Below, piece by piece: positions 1 through 9,368 of a stretch of 64,000 nucleotides of DNA. Under the pieces are notes generated by a model. The model did no database searches. It was not told where the DNA came from and worked only from the letters and a program-made list of their open reading frames with translations. How positions within the stretch are numbered: the first letter of the stretch is position 1; each line of letters begins with the position of its first letter. The translations under genes were made by a program, and so were the position numbers. Where the stretch lies: the NCBI GenBank assembly GCA_964030475.1, contig CAXIPT010000005.1, positions 1,111,607 through 1,175,606 of the forward strand, in the 5' to 3' direction. The DNA comes from Tethya wilhelma (taxonomy: Eukaryota; Porifera; Demospongiae; Tethyida; Tethyidae).

Positions 1-344
1 CTGGACAACTACGCTATAACAGTAAGTTTCTGCTAGATATTCAGTAAGAAACACCACTAAATAAGTGGATGAGCACAAAAATTGAGCATAACTCTGGCTA
101 TTGGTGTGATTTCAGAGTCTTTCTCACTGGCTGTTTACCTGAAGTCACCATTGCTCACTCTTGGGTGTCTCCTGGATGTAATATACCATGTAGCCTTTAC
201 TTTATTCCTGCTACACATTCTACTAAGAGTATAAATGTAATAATTTGTTGTAAAATTCGTCAAACATTACATGGATTAGTCTAGCCTGTGGTATATATAT
301 TTCATATCTCCTATTTAGCCTTGTTTCCTAGGTTATTTCAAGGT

Positions 345-398
345 GATATGAGCCATATCATACTTCCTAGAGGGCAAAAGGATGATATGGCTCATATC
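345..398. repeat. Perfect 17-bp inverted repeat (hairpin)
   Basis: Arms at 345-361 (gatatgagccatatcat) and 382-398 are exact reverse complements around a 20-base loop. It lies in the 5' flank of the death-domain gene, close to a single N at 411. No function is assigned. The rest of 1-563 shows no coding exon that I can support. Confidence 0.8.
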
Positions 399-563
399 AT
401 GACTTCCCCCNGTTACAAACGGCTGATCTATCAACAGGAAATACACACCTTAACAGTTTTTTGAAAGCTCATTGATAACGGACAGTTATTATTACAAGTA
501 ATTCAGTAAAGTATATATTTCCCACATAATTTATTTCCTGTAAAGTAGTNCCAAGAGATCACC

Positions 564-1383
564 ATGGTGATTCGCAAGTATGAGTCAACACACCCTTCAT
601 TCATCTTCCCTGATCACAGCAACCCAATTGGTGCTGTGTATGAGCTGTACTGTTCCCAGGGTGACTACAAAGGCAGTGTCCAGCTGTCGATCACCTACAG
701 AAGTACATATACAACTACTTTAGCTTTGAATAAAAGATGTTTTGTACAAGCTAAGCGAGGCCCAAATGCCTTGAAGACGAACTTGATGCCAGAGTTTCAC
801 TTTTCTCGTCTTTTGGAGGGAGAGTTTGAAACAAAAAGCTCAACAATCAACATACAGCCACTCAACTGCTATCTCTCTGTAGTATTTGACTATCTCATGG
901 GTGAGCTATATCCTTTTGGTGGGCATTAAAGTCTTTGTCATGTTAATAAAATTTTGCTATTGCAGCCCCCCAGGCCATGCCATCAGCAAGTAGCAGGCAG
1001 CCAGACATTCACACTCCAAGAAAACCAGCTAAAGGTGATCATTTATTATAAAACATTCAATATCAATGACATGTGTACCTAACACAATTGATTTCTATCC
1101 ATGTACAGATTTGAGTGTCCCAGAACTGTCAGACTTAGTGATAGTTCTAAGGACTGTAGACTGGCACTCTCTTGGCATTCAACTTGGAATAAAGAAGTCT
1201 AAACTGGATGAAATTGATCGGCAGTTCACCCAGCAACAAATCGACCGTAAGCGTTCTGACATGTTTGGACACTGGCTGGACATGGAGGAGCATCCATCTT
1301 GGGAGATGATCATTGAGGCTCTCCAGAGGCTGGGAGGTCACGGAGGAGTGATAAGAACCATTAGGAGTAAAACTCACCAATAA
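564..1383 (+). CDS. Death-domain protein, three exons
   Basis: Exons are 564-900, 966-1034 and 1109-1383, joined by canonical GT-AG introns of 65 and 74 bp, both phase 1. The spliced frame closes exactly at 226 residues with TAA at 1381-1383. The last exon encodes a canonical death domain: DLSVPELSDLV, the VDWHSLGIQLGI core, a helix ending in MFGHWLDMEEHPSW, then IIEALQRLGG. Death domains form homotypic contacts in apoptosis and innate immune signalling. The first exon (about 112 residues) is not recognised; it could be an adaptor or ZU5/UPA-like region, but I cannot support that. The true start may lie further upstream, because an AG at 547-548 just before a single N at 550 could be a splice acceptor. 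No membrane segment or signal peptide is seen, so it is probably cytoplasmic. Confidence 0.75.
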
Positions 1384-1571
1384 TGCATTCTTATACACAT
1401 GGTACTGTAACAGTATACCTCCATACCTTAGTTTTATACAAACAAATGGATTTTAATAATTTTTGTTTATTAATGTCAGTGTTGTTAGGTTTTTCTGTCT
1501 CAGGCTACTTCACTAGAGTGTGGGTCACACATCTGTGTTCAATTTCTTTTGATTCTGTGTCTGTGTGTGTG

Positions 1572-1611
<40 letters not shown>

Positions 1612-2565
1612 NNNNNNNNNNNNNNNNNNNNNNNNNNNNNNNNNNNNNNNNNNNNNNNNNNNNNNNNNNNNNNNNNNNNNNNNNNNNNNNNNNNNNNNNN
1701 NNNNNNNNNNNNNNNNNNNNNNNNNNNNNNNNNNNNNNNNNNNNNNNNNNNNNNNNNNNNNNNNNNNNNNNNNNNNNNNNNNNNNNNNNNNNNNNNNNNN
1801 NNNNNNNNNNNNNNNNNNNNNNNNNNNNNNNNNNNNNNNNNNNNNNNNNNNNNNNNNNNNNNNNNNNNNNNNNNNNNNNNNNNNNNNNNNNNNNNNNNNN
1901 NNNNNNNNNNNNNNNNNNNNNNNNNNNNNNNNNNNNNNNNNNNNNNNNNNNNNNNNNNNNNNNNNNNNNNNNNNNNNNNNNNNNNNNNNNNNNNNNNNNN
2001 NNNNNNNNNNNNNNNNNNNNNNNNNNNNNNNNNNNNNNNNNNNNNNNNNNNNNNNNNNNNNNNNNNNNNNNNNNNNNNNNNNNNNNNNNNNNNNNNNNNN
2101 NNNNNNNNNNNNNNNNNNNNNNNNNNNNNNNNNNNNNNNNNNNNNNNNNNNNNNNNNNNNNNNNNNNNNNNNNNNNNNNNNNNNNNNNNNNNNNNNNNNN
2201 NNNNNNNNNNNNNNNNNNNNNNNNNNNNNNNNNNNNNNNNNNNNNNNNNNNNNNNNNNNNNNNNNNNNNNNNNNNNNNNNNNNNNNNNNNNNNNNNNNNN
2301 NNNNNNNNNNNNNNNNNNNNNNNNNNNNNNNNNNNNNNNNNNNNNNNNNNNNNNNNNNNNNNNNNNNNNNNNNNNNNNNNNNNNNNNNNNNNNNNNNNNN
2401 NNNNNNNNNNNNNNNNNNNNNNNNNNNNNNNNNNNNNNNNNNNNNNNNNNNNNNNNNNNNNNNNNNNNNNNNNNNNNNNNNNNNNNNNNNNNNNNNNNNN
2501 NNNNNNNNNNNNNNNNNNNNNNNNNNNNNNNNNNNNNNNNNNNNNNNNNNNNNNNNNNNNNNNNN
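1384..2565. repeat. (TG)n microsatellite running into an assembly gap
   Basis: After the death-domain stop there is about 170 bp of AT-rich 3' flank, then a TG dinucleotide array at about 1556-1610. It runs directly into a gap of Ns at 1612-2565. Apparent open frames crossing this gap are artefacts of reading N and the repeat. Confidence 0.9.
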
Positions 2566-2760
2566 ACTATGGTGGCTTCCCACTAGCGCTCTCTACGAGT
2601 GCTGCAGAAAGTTTTTGTGAGTTTTAGGCCTTGCATGCAGTTGGTAATCTGTCAGTGAGAGCTTCTGAGCAACTTTGAAGGTTATATTTTATTTGACTAG
2701 ATTTTTATGGTGGCCAACATTTTGTATTGTGTCTATGGACATTCGACCCATTCCTACTAT
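2566..2760 (+). repeat. Dispersed repeat A, partial copy
   Basis: The block starting actatggtggcttcccac and ending in cgacccattcctac recurs at 5343-5515 and, reverse-complemented, at 13050-13260. Its left end is lost in the gap. No protein is encoded. It belongs to a roughly 0.6-0.8 kb dispersed family (repeat A) with at least five copies or partial copies in this window. Confidence 0.75.
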
Positions 2761-3055
2761 ACGTACTACCGTACGTATGATAAATGGGACAAGGTGATTG
2801 CATTGATTTTTTGTTCCTTTAATACTAGCAAGGTCATTTTCCTCTCCAATATCCATGGATACTGGAGGGATAGATTTCCATTGGACAGCTCTATTGTAAT
2901 CCCTCCAGTATCCTTGGCTACAATAAGGAATGCAGTTAGTACTGAACTTGTAACAAGTTAATTGTACACTAGTTTTTGTGAATACAATTAGCTTAATGTG
3001 TTAATGGGACAAAATAGTCATCCTGGGCTTCACCCAGGATAACTATAGCTTGTCC
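2761..3055. other. Intergenic, small inverted repeats
   Basis: No exon is seen. A 14-bp inverted repeat (ggatactggaggga) sits at 2857-2870 and 2900-2913. A short hairpin (atcctggg/cccaggat) lies at 3020-3040, just beyond the stop codon of the minus-strand gene at 3056, in its 3' flank. Confidence 0.6.
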
Positions 3056-4001
3056 TCAATATGCTGGGTTCTTTTCCGTTGTATCCAAACCAGCATTGAT
3101 GACAGCCACGGTCCTTCTCTTCCAGTAGACCACAATAATGATCACCATGACAACTGAAATGCCCACAACCAGTAGTACAACAAGAGACACAACAGCTGCT
3201 ACAGTGGCTGGCTGTGACCCAACACCACTGTCTGTAGAGGTTACTGCAGTGGACTGTGATGAAACAGAGATATGTGTTGTACCTTTTTACCTCTTGTACT
3301 GCTTTCTGTTGTTTCTCCATCACTTGTCTTGCTACCATCAGCATCTGTAAAGAACATATTTGTTACAGTAAATTATCAAAATTTCTCAAAAAATCTGGAA
3401 AGTTTTTTCAGGTATAAAACCATAGCATTCAAAAATACATACCTATGACTTCAGCAATCACCAAAGGTAATCCTCTACAGTTCCCCAGGGTACAATCTGT
3501 GAAAGCTCCTGTTACTCTATATATCAATTTCTCTGAACTGATACCCTTCCCTGTCCACCACATAAACCAGTGTGAAATGACTATTCAGTTCTCTTGGAAG
3601 ATAAATCCTGACCACATCACCTTCCTCTACATACACTGGGGGATTCTCTGGTAGTTCTCTCTCATAGACATTCAAGTATCCATTTGGTTGTGGATCGGTG
3701 TGGCTAATCTGACTCACAAGATCGTAGTAATTACTACTTTGATTCCATCTCAAAACCTGGAATTCAACAAATTCTGTTCTTACTAAATTTTGCATATTTA
3801 GTGTCCCTGAAAATATCCACTTCTTTAAAGTACCACTTGTGCTAAAACTCATGTCAGAAATAATAATATTATGATTACTAGAGGTGTACATGTCAAGAAG
3901 ACTTTTAGTTTCAAGTTCACGATGTAGTAAATCGGCTTCTAAAATTTTGTTAAGAGAATCACGTATCAAAAATCCTTTAGTGCAGCCTGAATCTGGGTTG
4001 C
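3056..4001 (-). pseudogene. Single-pass membrane protein with sponge-type ectodomain, two frameshifts
   Basis: Two minus-strand exons, 4001-3443 and 3344-3056, flank a 98-bp GT-AG intron, phase 1 (G|AT). The ectodomain shows a pattern I recall from uncharacterised sponge and cnidarian surface proteins: SGTLKKWIFSG, then EFQVLRW, then VYVEEGDVVRIYLP. The last exon gives a Thr/Ser stalk, a clear hydrophobic segment (VVSLVVLLVVGISVVMV), a basic stop-transfer YWKRR, and a 19-residue tail ending ENPAY or similar. The ectodomain frame hits a stop at 3517-3519 unless the frame shifts by one base around 3520-3570. A second one-base shift is needed at a run of five T at about 3290. Two slips, one in a homopolymer, fit either assembly error or a decaying gene. 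No signal-peptide exon was found upstream. Confidence 0.55.
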
Positions 4002-4223
4002 CTGCATTGTTCAAGAAGAACTAGCAATTTAATTAGAATGCATGATTTTTTTAATGAAAAAAATTACGTCAGAAAAATAAACAACCACATGATAGCATGA
4101 GGCTGAATATTCTTAAGAGATATTTCTATAGTTGAACATAAATAGGTGAAGTATAAACCTAGCAGTGCAATGATTAGATTATAATTATAGTTAAAAACAA
4201 AGTTCAGAATGTTTTTCTAATAT

Positions 4224-4959
4224 TAACAAGACTTAGTAGTAAAAATTTCAAAAAAATAAATAGTGTAGGAATGGCCCATGAAGAAATTTCTTGCAAGCTC
4301 AATTTGCAAGAAATTGCAAAATTTTGCCAAACTGCACAAAACTTGCAAGAAACTGGCCATTTTTCTTGCAGGCGTGCAAGAATTGTGCACGAATCTTGCA
4401 AGTCTTGCAAGTATGTATGTGCACAAATTTTGCAAGCCCCAAAATGCAAGAATTGCAAGATTCTTGCAAGATTCTTGCACACCTGCAAGAAAAATGGCCT
4501 TTTTCTTGCAAGTTTTGTGCAGTTTGGCAAAATTTTGCAATTTCTTGCAAAGTGAACTTGCAAGAAATTTCTACCTGGGGGGCAGTGTGTTAAAAAGTAT
4601 TGGAACAAGGCATGTCTCAATTTCGGCACATGACTACTTCATTTTATTCTTGATCCCTCATGCATATGGATCCTCAGTGTCATAAATCCAATGATGCATG
4701 TGCGACAATAGTATCATAGCTTATTTTTGCATTGGTTCAAATTCCTACTAATCAGTTGGCTATGCTGTGGAGTAAACTAAATTATTATAAAACAAACAGC
4801 TAGGTAACTTAAACTGGACTGCCTGCCAAGAGTTGGGTATTAAAAATGAAGTAGTCATGTGCCGAAATTGAGACATGCCTTTTTCCAATACTCTTTAACG
4901 CACTGCCCATTTCTACGCTATTTATTTTTTTTGAAATTTTTACTACTAAGTCTTGTTCA
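4224..4959. mobile_element. Inverted-repeat element (MITE family B), copy 1
   Basis: The outer arms are inverted copies: acaagacttagtagtaaa at 4227 onward, running into gtgtaggaatgg, is mirrored at 4907-4959. Inside, the arm continues through gttaaaaagtattggaac and cggcacatgactacttcat, mirrored at 4852-4910 around a unique centre. The left arm is interrupted by the TTGCAAG foldback element at 4276-4575. Copy 2 (41452-41873) shows the uninterrupted arm. No transposase is encoded, so this is a non-autonomous element. Confidence 0.8.
4276..4575. mobile_element. TTGCAAGA-rich foldback element, nested
   Basis: About 300 bp made of repeated TTGCAAGA/TCTTGCAA words arranged as a long imperfect palindrome. 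The left arm from 4280 (agaaatttcttgcaag) and the right arm ending near 4573 agree almost base for base over about the first 100 bases. The composition lacks stop codons, so most frames on both strands stay open and read similar peptides from both strands. It is inserted within the left arm of MITE family B, at the sequence that reads gaatgggcagtg in the uninterrupted copy. I do not believe it is coding. Confidence 0.8.
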
Positions 4960-5515
4960 TTCACTTTTTTCAACACTACAGTATGGAGACTATTAGAGAC
5001 TGGTTAGTCCCTACAAAAAGCTTGAGTAGAGGCTACATGTACTACTTTATGCTGCAAGAGGCTAATGCGCATGCGCATAATAATGCCACGTGGATAATGA
5101 CCTTTGAACTCTACCTACAAAGATGGCTGCATTGTAGTACATGAATTTATATACTAAGTTTCAAAGCTTTCTAGTTTTTGTTTAGGCCTATTTATGATCA
5201 AAACGAGTATCAAGGAATGTAGTACCTATGAAAAAAACTTACTTTGTGCTGTCAAAGTTGGCTCTACACATTCTGGTTCTGTGGAAATCCTTTTCAAGTA
5301 AGTCAGTTAGGAAGTACGTAAGTAAGTTAGATGAACAAAAATGGCACTATGGTGGCTTCCCACTAGCGCTCTCCACAAGAGCTGTGGAAAGTTTTTGTGA
5401 GTCTTAGGCCTTGCATCCAGTTGGCAATCTGTTAGTAAGAGCCTCTGAGCAACTTTGAAGGTTTAATTTTGTTTGACTAGATTTTTATAGTGACCAACAT
5501 TTTGTATTGTGTCTA
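4960..5515 (+). repeat. Dispersed repeat A, long copy
   Basis: Runs from the ttcaacactacagtatggag block to gaccaacattttgtattg and ends at a single N (5516). It contains the palindrome gcgcatgcgc at 5067-5076 next to ccacgtgg. Related copies are at 13047-13665 (reverse), 13667-14015 (forward) and 41101-41450 (reverse). It is non-coding. Confidence 0.75.
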
Positions 5516-5516
5516 N

Positions 5517-6449
5517 AAGAACTGTTACATCCTCAAAACTAGGTAAGAGATGAGTTGGTATCAAGATGTGGTCTATGGAACTGACTGAGTCATGTGCTGC
5601 ACTGATAAAGGTGTGGGAGGACTGCAACTGCTCCCCCAAATGAAGATGGAGGGATAGATAGCTCCATCTATCAAGATATCTAGCAAGGATTCTTCCCTGC
5701 TCATTGATGGTGGTAGTGCAGTATGGTCCGCCATCCGGCCCCAGGTCAGCATTCAAATCACCTAAAATAATTATATCATTCTCAAACACAAGTGAACCAA
5801 TCACATAGTCGATATAGTCGAGAACTTCCTTAAACTCGTCAGTGCAGCACGAGCGGGTAGGCAGGTACACAGCCAGGAAACAAATAGGACGGTTAGAAGT
5901 CAGTAGTTGCAAAACAGCCACTCTATGGTTTGAAAATTGTTTTAGTTTCCTAACATTTGCAGACAGGGATTTCCTCCATAGGATGGAGATCCCTCCATTC
6001 CCACGCAAATATCTGGGAGTACAAGTTACAGGATCCTCCTCAGTGGGGGCAGACATAGAGAAGGCATGAAACTTATTATGGAATTTGTCTAATAGGGTCA
6101 GATTAAAAGAGTGAAGCCAATGCTCAGAGATAGCACAGATGTCTAATGAATCAAGTAAATCATAGAGATAGTGCTTATTGGATTTGAAGCCACGTAGATT
6201 GAAGCAACCGACTCGTACAATTGACGAGCCGGAACCCCCTCTGTTCATGGTGGTCTTGGTGGCTTGAGGAACAGAGGGGGGGGCGGGGGGGCTACCCCCT
6301 ACTCTCGGACTCCTGAGAGGGAGCCCTCGAGCTGTGGACGGAATTAGGATCATGAGAAGAGATTGAATTATGATCCTCATCTTCCAGAGTACATAAGTCA
6401 ACAGTATCAGTCTCAGCTGCCCTGGCTGCCCTGGCTGTATCAGGGACAC
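5517..6449 (-). CDS. Retrotransposon ORF2, endonuclease domain (truncated)
   Basis: This is an exonuclease-endonuclease-phosphatase domain of the apurinic-endonuclease type used by LINEs to nick target DNA. Visible motifs in order: VGCFNLRG (Asn), CAISEHWLH (Glu), a substrate loop with RGNGGISILW, GDLNAD at about 5745-5762, and SSIDHIL (the catalytic Asp-His pair). The best-supported start is the Met just before NRGGSGSSIVRVG at about 6248; upstream codons overlap the ORF1 frame and look like shadow. The protein is cut at the N at 5516, so the reverse transcriptase is missing. Confidence 0.75.
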
Positions 6450-6804
6450 TGGGGAGGTGAGGTGGTTCCTGGCTCTCTAGTGCAGCAGTTTGAGATTCCT
6501 GTGGACAGCAAGCAGCATTAGGCCTCTCTTCATCTCTAGAGGTGGAGGGAATGATGGGAGTAGGAGGCCTCAGAGACTTCTGAAGGGACCAATTCATCCG
6601 ATCACCAACAGCAATGTGAGGCCACGAGGAGTCTACCTTCTCAAGAGCAGGACGTGGAGCAGAGACTGTAAACCACCACTTGGTTTGGCGATTTCTGCGG
6701 ACTGATTTAACAACCTCAAACTCAGAGGTTTCATTCTCCAGAGCTGCCTCAGCGATGACTTGTTTCACAGTATCAGCTGTATAGTTGAGAACCGTGTACC
6801 CCAT
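6292..6804 (-). CDS. Retrotransposon ORF1 continuation, different frame
   Basis: A 170-codon frame starting MGYTVLNYTADTVKQ overlaps the end of the PHD-finger frame. It contains RNRQTKWWFTVSAPRPALEK and an acidic, Ser/Pro-rich C-terminus. The WWF-containing stretch resembles the WWFVLRG stretch in the ORF1 remnant of retrotransposon family X at about 14603, so it is probably the C-terminal part of ORF1. Either one base was lost or gained near 6790, or the two frames are translationally coupled. Confidence 0.5.
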   Translation of the reverse strand: MGYTVLNYTADTVKQVIAEAALENETSEFEVVKSVRRNRQTKWWFTVSAPRPALEKVDSSWPHIAVGDRMNWSLQKSLRPPTPIIPSTSRDEERPNAACCPQESQTAALESQEPPHLPSVPDTARAARAAETDTVDLCTLEDEDHNSISSHDPNSVHSSRAPSQESESRG

Positions 6805-7361
6805 ACAATTCTGAAGTCAGGCTCTGCATGGCTCACCTGCCTGTTACCACGTGTTGTGTGAGAGTGCTCCCTATTTGTAGTAGGTTTTCCTATTTTGTGA
6901 TTCAAACAGCGAAATTGAGAGACTCTCTTGGCCCCTCGGTCTGTATAACCGGCACAGGTTGCATGAGCAACCAAAGAGCAGTTTGGAAAAGCACAATTAA
7001 CCGCAGCGTTGTCAGAATATATAACTTGAGAGCAAATACAACATGACTTATGGACACTCACTTGCTCATTTCCCACACTACTAGAGCAATTCAAGTCCGC
7101 ACTTAATCCCTCAGCTGCACCATTTGTCTTCTGCCTTAGGTCAGGAGAGCTATCCTTATCGTCTTCTTTTCCTACGTGGGCAGTAGCAGAGACAGAGTCC
7201 TTCGTCGAAAGCTCTTTCAAAATTCTTGTAAGTCTGCTCCCAGCTCCCGCTCTCCGTGGACGGGATACTGCTCCTCTCGATACTTGTGGGCTATGAACAA
7301 CAATAGAGGTACCCTTTGCGGGAGACCTTCTCTTCTTCGCAGGAGAGGTCTTGCCCGCCAT
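6765..7361 (-). CDS. Retrotransposon ORF1 with PHD-like zinc finger
   Basis: The preferred start is MAGKTSPAKKRR at 7361; earlier Mets give an unlikely leader. The N-terminus is basic and low-complexity. The C-terminal half has a Cys/His cluster of PHD-finger type: CCICSQVIY, then VNCAFPNCSLVAHATCAGY, then FRCLNH. Fingers of this kind occur in ORF1 proteins of several LINE clades. The frame ends at 6765 and overlaps the next frame by 40 bases, which suggests a frameshift or programmed frame change. Function is inferred as RNA/chromatin binding during retrotransposition. Confidence 0.6.
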   Translation of the reverse strand: MAGKTSPAKKRRSPAKGTSIVVHSPQVSRGAVSRPRRAGAGSRLTRILKELSTKDSVSATAHVGKEDDKDSSPDLRQKTNGAAEGLSADLNCSSSVGNEQVSVHKSCCICSQVIYSDNAAVNCAFPNCSLVAHATCAGYTDRGAKRVSQFRCLNHKIGKPTTNREHSHTTRGNRQVSHAEPDFRIVWGTRFSTIQLIL

Positions 7362-7391
7362 TCTCATTCTCACATATATACACGTGAGCAC

Positions 7392-7572
7392 ACGCGTGGA
7401 TTGTTAATTTCCCTGCGTTTCCAATCCCGGGTACGTAGTCTCTAATATCTATGATTGAACATGAATGCGCACGCGCATGCGCATGCATATGAGTCAATTA
7501 CAGGAGAGCCATAGATATTAGAGACTACGTACCCGGGATTGGAAACGCAGGGAAATTAACAATCCACGCGTG
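7392..7572. repeat. 61-bp inverted repeat enclosing a displaced promoter fragment
   Basis: The arm cgtggattgttaatttccc...aatatctatg (7392-7452) is mirrored at about 7510-7572. The spacer 7453-7507 is the reverse complement of the promoter upstream region of receptor B (35254-35308), with about three differences in 56 bases, and includes gcgcatgcgc at 7473-7482. The arm sequence (gtttccaatcccgggtacgt) recurs at 8710-8815 and 11028-11065. Confidence 0.8.
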
Positions 7573-8479
7573 TTGCGCTTTGCTGTGCGTTAAATTGAAT
7601 AACTGAAAAGATTCTCCAGAGACTTGCATAAGTTTTGGACTGGAAAAGCAAACTGCACCTACTTGAGTATGGATAGTGCTAGTGGCCGAGTTGACAGCAT
7701 TATTACCGTCATAATGTTTCCAATAACATGTCATTATTGTTCATGTATAAGAATATACAATAAGAATTACATCATAAACTTCAACACTGCAAGGTAGTGC
7801 AGTTATGATGACAGATTCAATCACAGATCAGAGAATAGAGACTGAAAGTGACAAAGAACTAGGAGACTTGAAGTGGCAGAGTTCCTGTAGGATGTACCTG
7901 GACTGTGGCATCAGAGACTGCAGCTTAGCGGCTTTGGTTTGCCGGGCGTAAACTTCTTATCACCAGAGATAGGTGACGTGTGTGTCCTATCCTGCCAATT
8001 TGGAATAAAAAATAAAGACAAGCTCAAGTGCTTGCTGTTTAATAGTACTGTATGACCTCAAACACTAATCTACCCAATCTTGATGCTTGGTGAATAAATC
8101 ATTTGAGACTAAGTACATGTATAGTGAGCTTTCAACTGCAAACTAAAGATTCTCACAAATAAAAACCCTGCCCAAGTTATACAGCATAGCCTAATGCAAA
8201 CAAAAAATCAATGTAAGCTACTGCCAAAGAACAGTATGGAAATGAGAGGTACAGAAAGTCCTACATAAAGCTATACTATACCTACATACTGAATGGCAAC
8301 ACTGCATCACATCCCTTTGTTTTATGTCACACAACATTAGCCCGTTCCATAGAGCATCAAAAGCACAAGTTTATGCCATAAAAATTATTACTATTGTTCG
8401 CTTACCTTGGCAGTTAGAGGTACAGGAAGAACGATAGTTCATAGATTCCCGGCTACTTTCGTACAAATTCAGCCTGGAA
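7573..8479. other. No gene seen
   Basis: About 0.9 kb without a supportable exon, RNA gene or clear repeat apart from a short block (tgttgcgctttgctg) at 7570 that recurs at 10795. It is AT-rich. Confidence 0.5.
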
Positions 8480-9030
8480 TGCATAGTCTAGTAAGTACTT
8501 GCACTTTATTATTTCAGTACCAAGTAAGCATATTCTTACCTGTTTCAATAAAATCTTAGCTGTAGCAAAAGCGCCGCTTCTGTTCTGGATTTCACTCCTT
8601 TCTAGTTCTTGGGACGGCATCAAATTGTGGCAGCTGCCAAAAAATGCCCAAAAATGCCCAAAAGTGCAACACGCGTGGTTCGTGAAATTTACATTAGAGC
8701 ATATGTGGGCGTTTCCAATCCCGGGTACGTAGTCTCTAATATCTATGGGAGAGCATTGTAATGGTCCTGCCATAGATAATATAGACTACGTGACCGGGAT
8801 TGGAAACGCCCATTCACTCCAATGTAATTTTCACGGACAGCGCGGGTTTCAATTTTTGACAGCTGCCATAAAATTCGCGAGTTCTTTTGTCGTGCAAGTC
8901 AGCAAGAAAAGAGGCGAAGAGAAGCTAGGAGAGGCAATAGTTTTGTTACAGTGGAGGCTCATTGGAACAGGTAAGAACATACTTACTTGGCGCTGGAATA
9001 ACAAAGTGCAAATACCTACTTACGTATGCA
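8480..9030. mobile_element. Long foldback element C
   Basis: The two halves, about 8480-8750 and 8770-9030, are diverged inverted copies. For example, ttgcactttattatttcag at 8500 is mirrored in ctggaataacaaagtgcaa at 8992-9010, and gggcgtttccaatcccggg at 8708 is mirrored at 8797-8815. The centre near 8760 is itself palindromic. A half-copy lies at 10830-11066. No protein is encoded. Confidence 0.7.
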
Positions 9031-9368
9031 TTTTGGGCTAAATCATGCCGAGTTTTGTGATGAGTCTATGAACTCTCATGTTTTCTGTACCTCTAACTCT
9101 AAAAGTAAGCCAACAATAGTAGTGAATTATATTACACTAACTAGTGCGTTTGGTGCAATATGGAATGGGCTTATCTTGTGTGGCATAACACAAAGGGCTA
9201 TCAGTGTCAAAATTTTGTCATCAATTGGTAGGTGTAGTAGAGCTCCATGTATATGCTTTTTCTGTACCCCTCAGAACTGTACTGTTCTCTGGCTATAGCT
9301 AATATTGACATTTTTAGGTGCATTAGTCTATGTTTCATGGAACAGGCACAATTTTTATTCATGGGAAN
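9031..9368. other. No gene seen; ends at single-N junction
   Basis: About 340 bp without a recognisable feature. It ends at the N (9368), after which sequence abruptly encodes reverse transcriptase. Confidence 0.45.

Larger units (their letters stand above)
5517..7391 (-). mobile_element. Non-LTR retrotransposon family Y, 5' half
   Basis: Read on the minus strand this is the 5' part of a LINE-type element: an ORF1-like frame with a PHD-like finger, a second ORF1-type frame, then the endonuclease domain of ORF2. It breaks off at the single N (5516) before any reverse transcriptase. The opposite-strand fragment at 9369-10796 carries a reverse-transcriptase C-terminal region and may be the missing half of the same family. 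Confidence 0.75.

Noticed and set aside
1525..2620. Long open frames across the N gap
   Set aside because: They consist of N-derived unknown residues flanked by TG-repeat translation.
3285..3295. An 8-base intron to explain the frame change in the membrane gene
   Set aside because: Far below any plausible intron length; a one-base homopolymer slip explains it better.
4204..4685. Six overlapping frames rich in Leu, Cys, Lys and Gln
   Set aside because: Shadow of the stop-free TTGCAAGA repeat; peptides mirror each other between strands, as expected from a palindrome.
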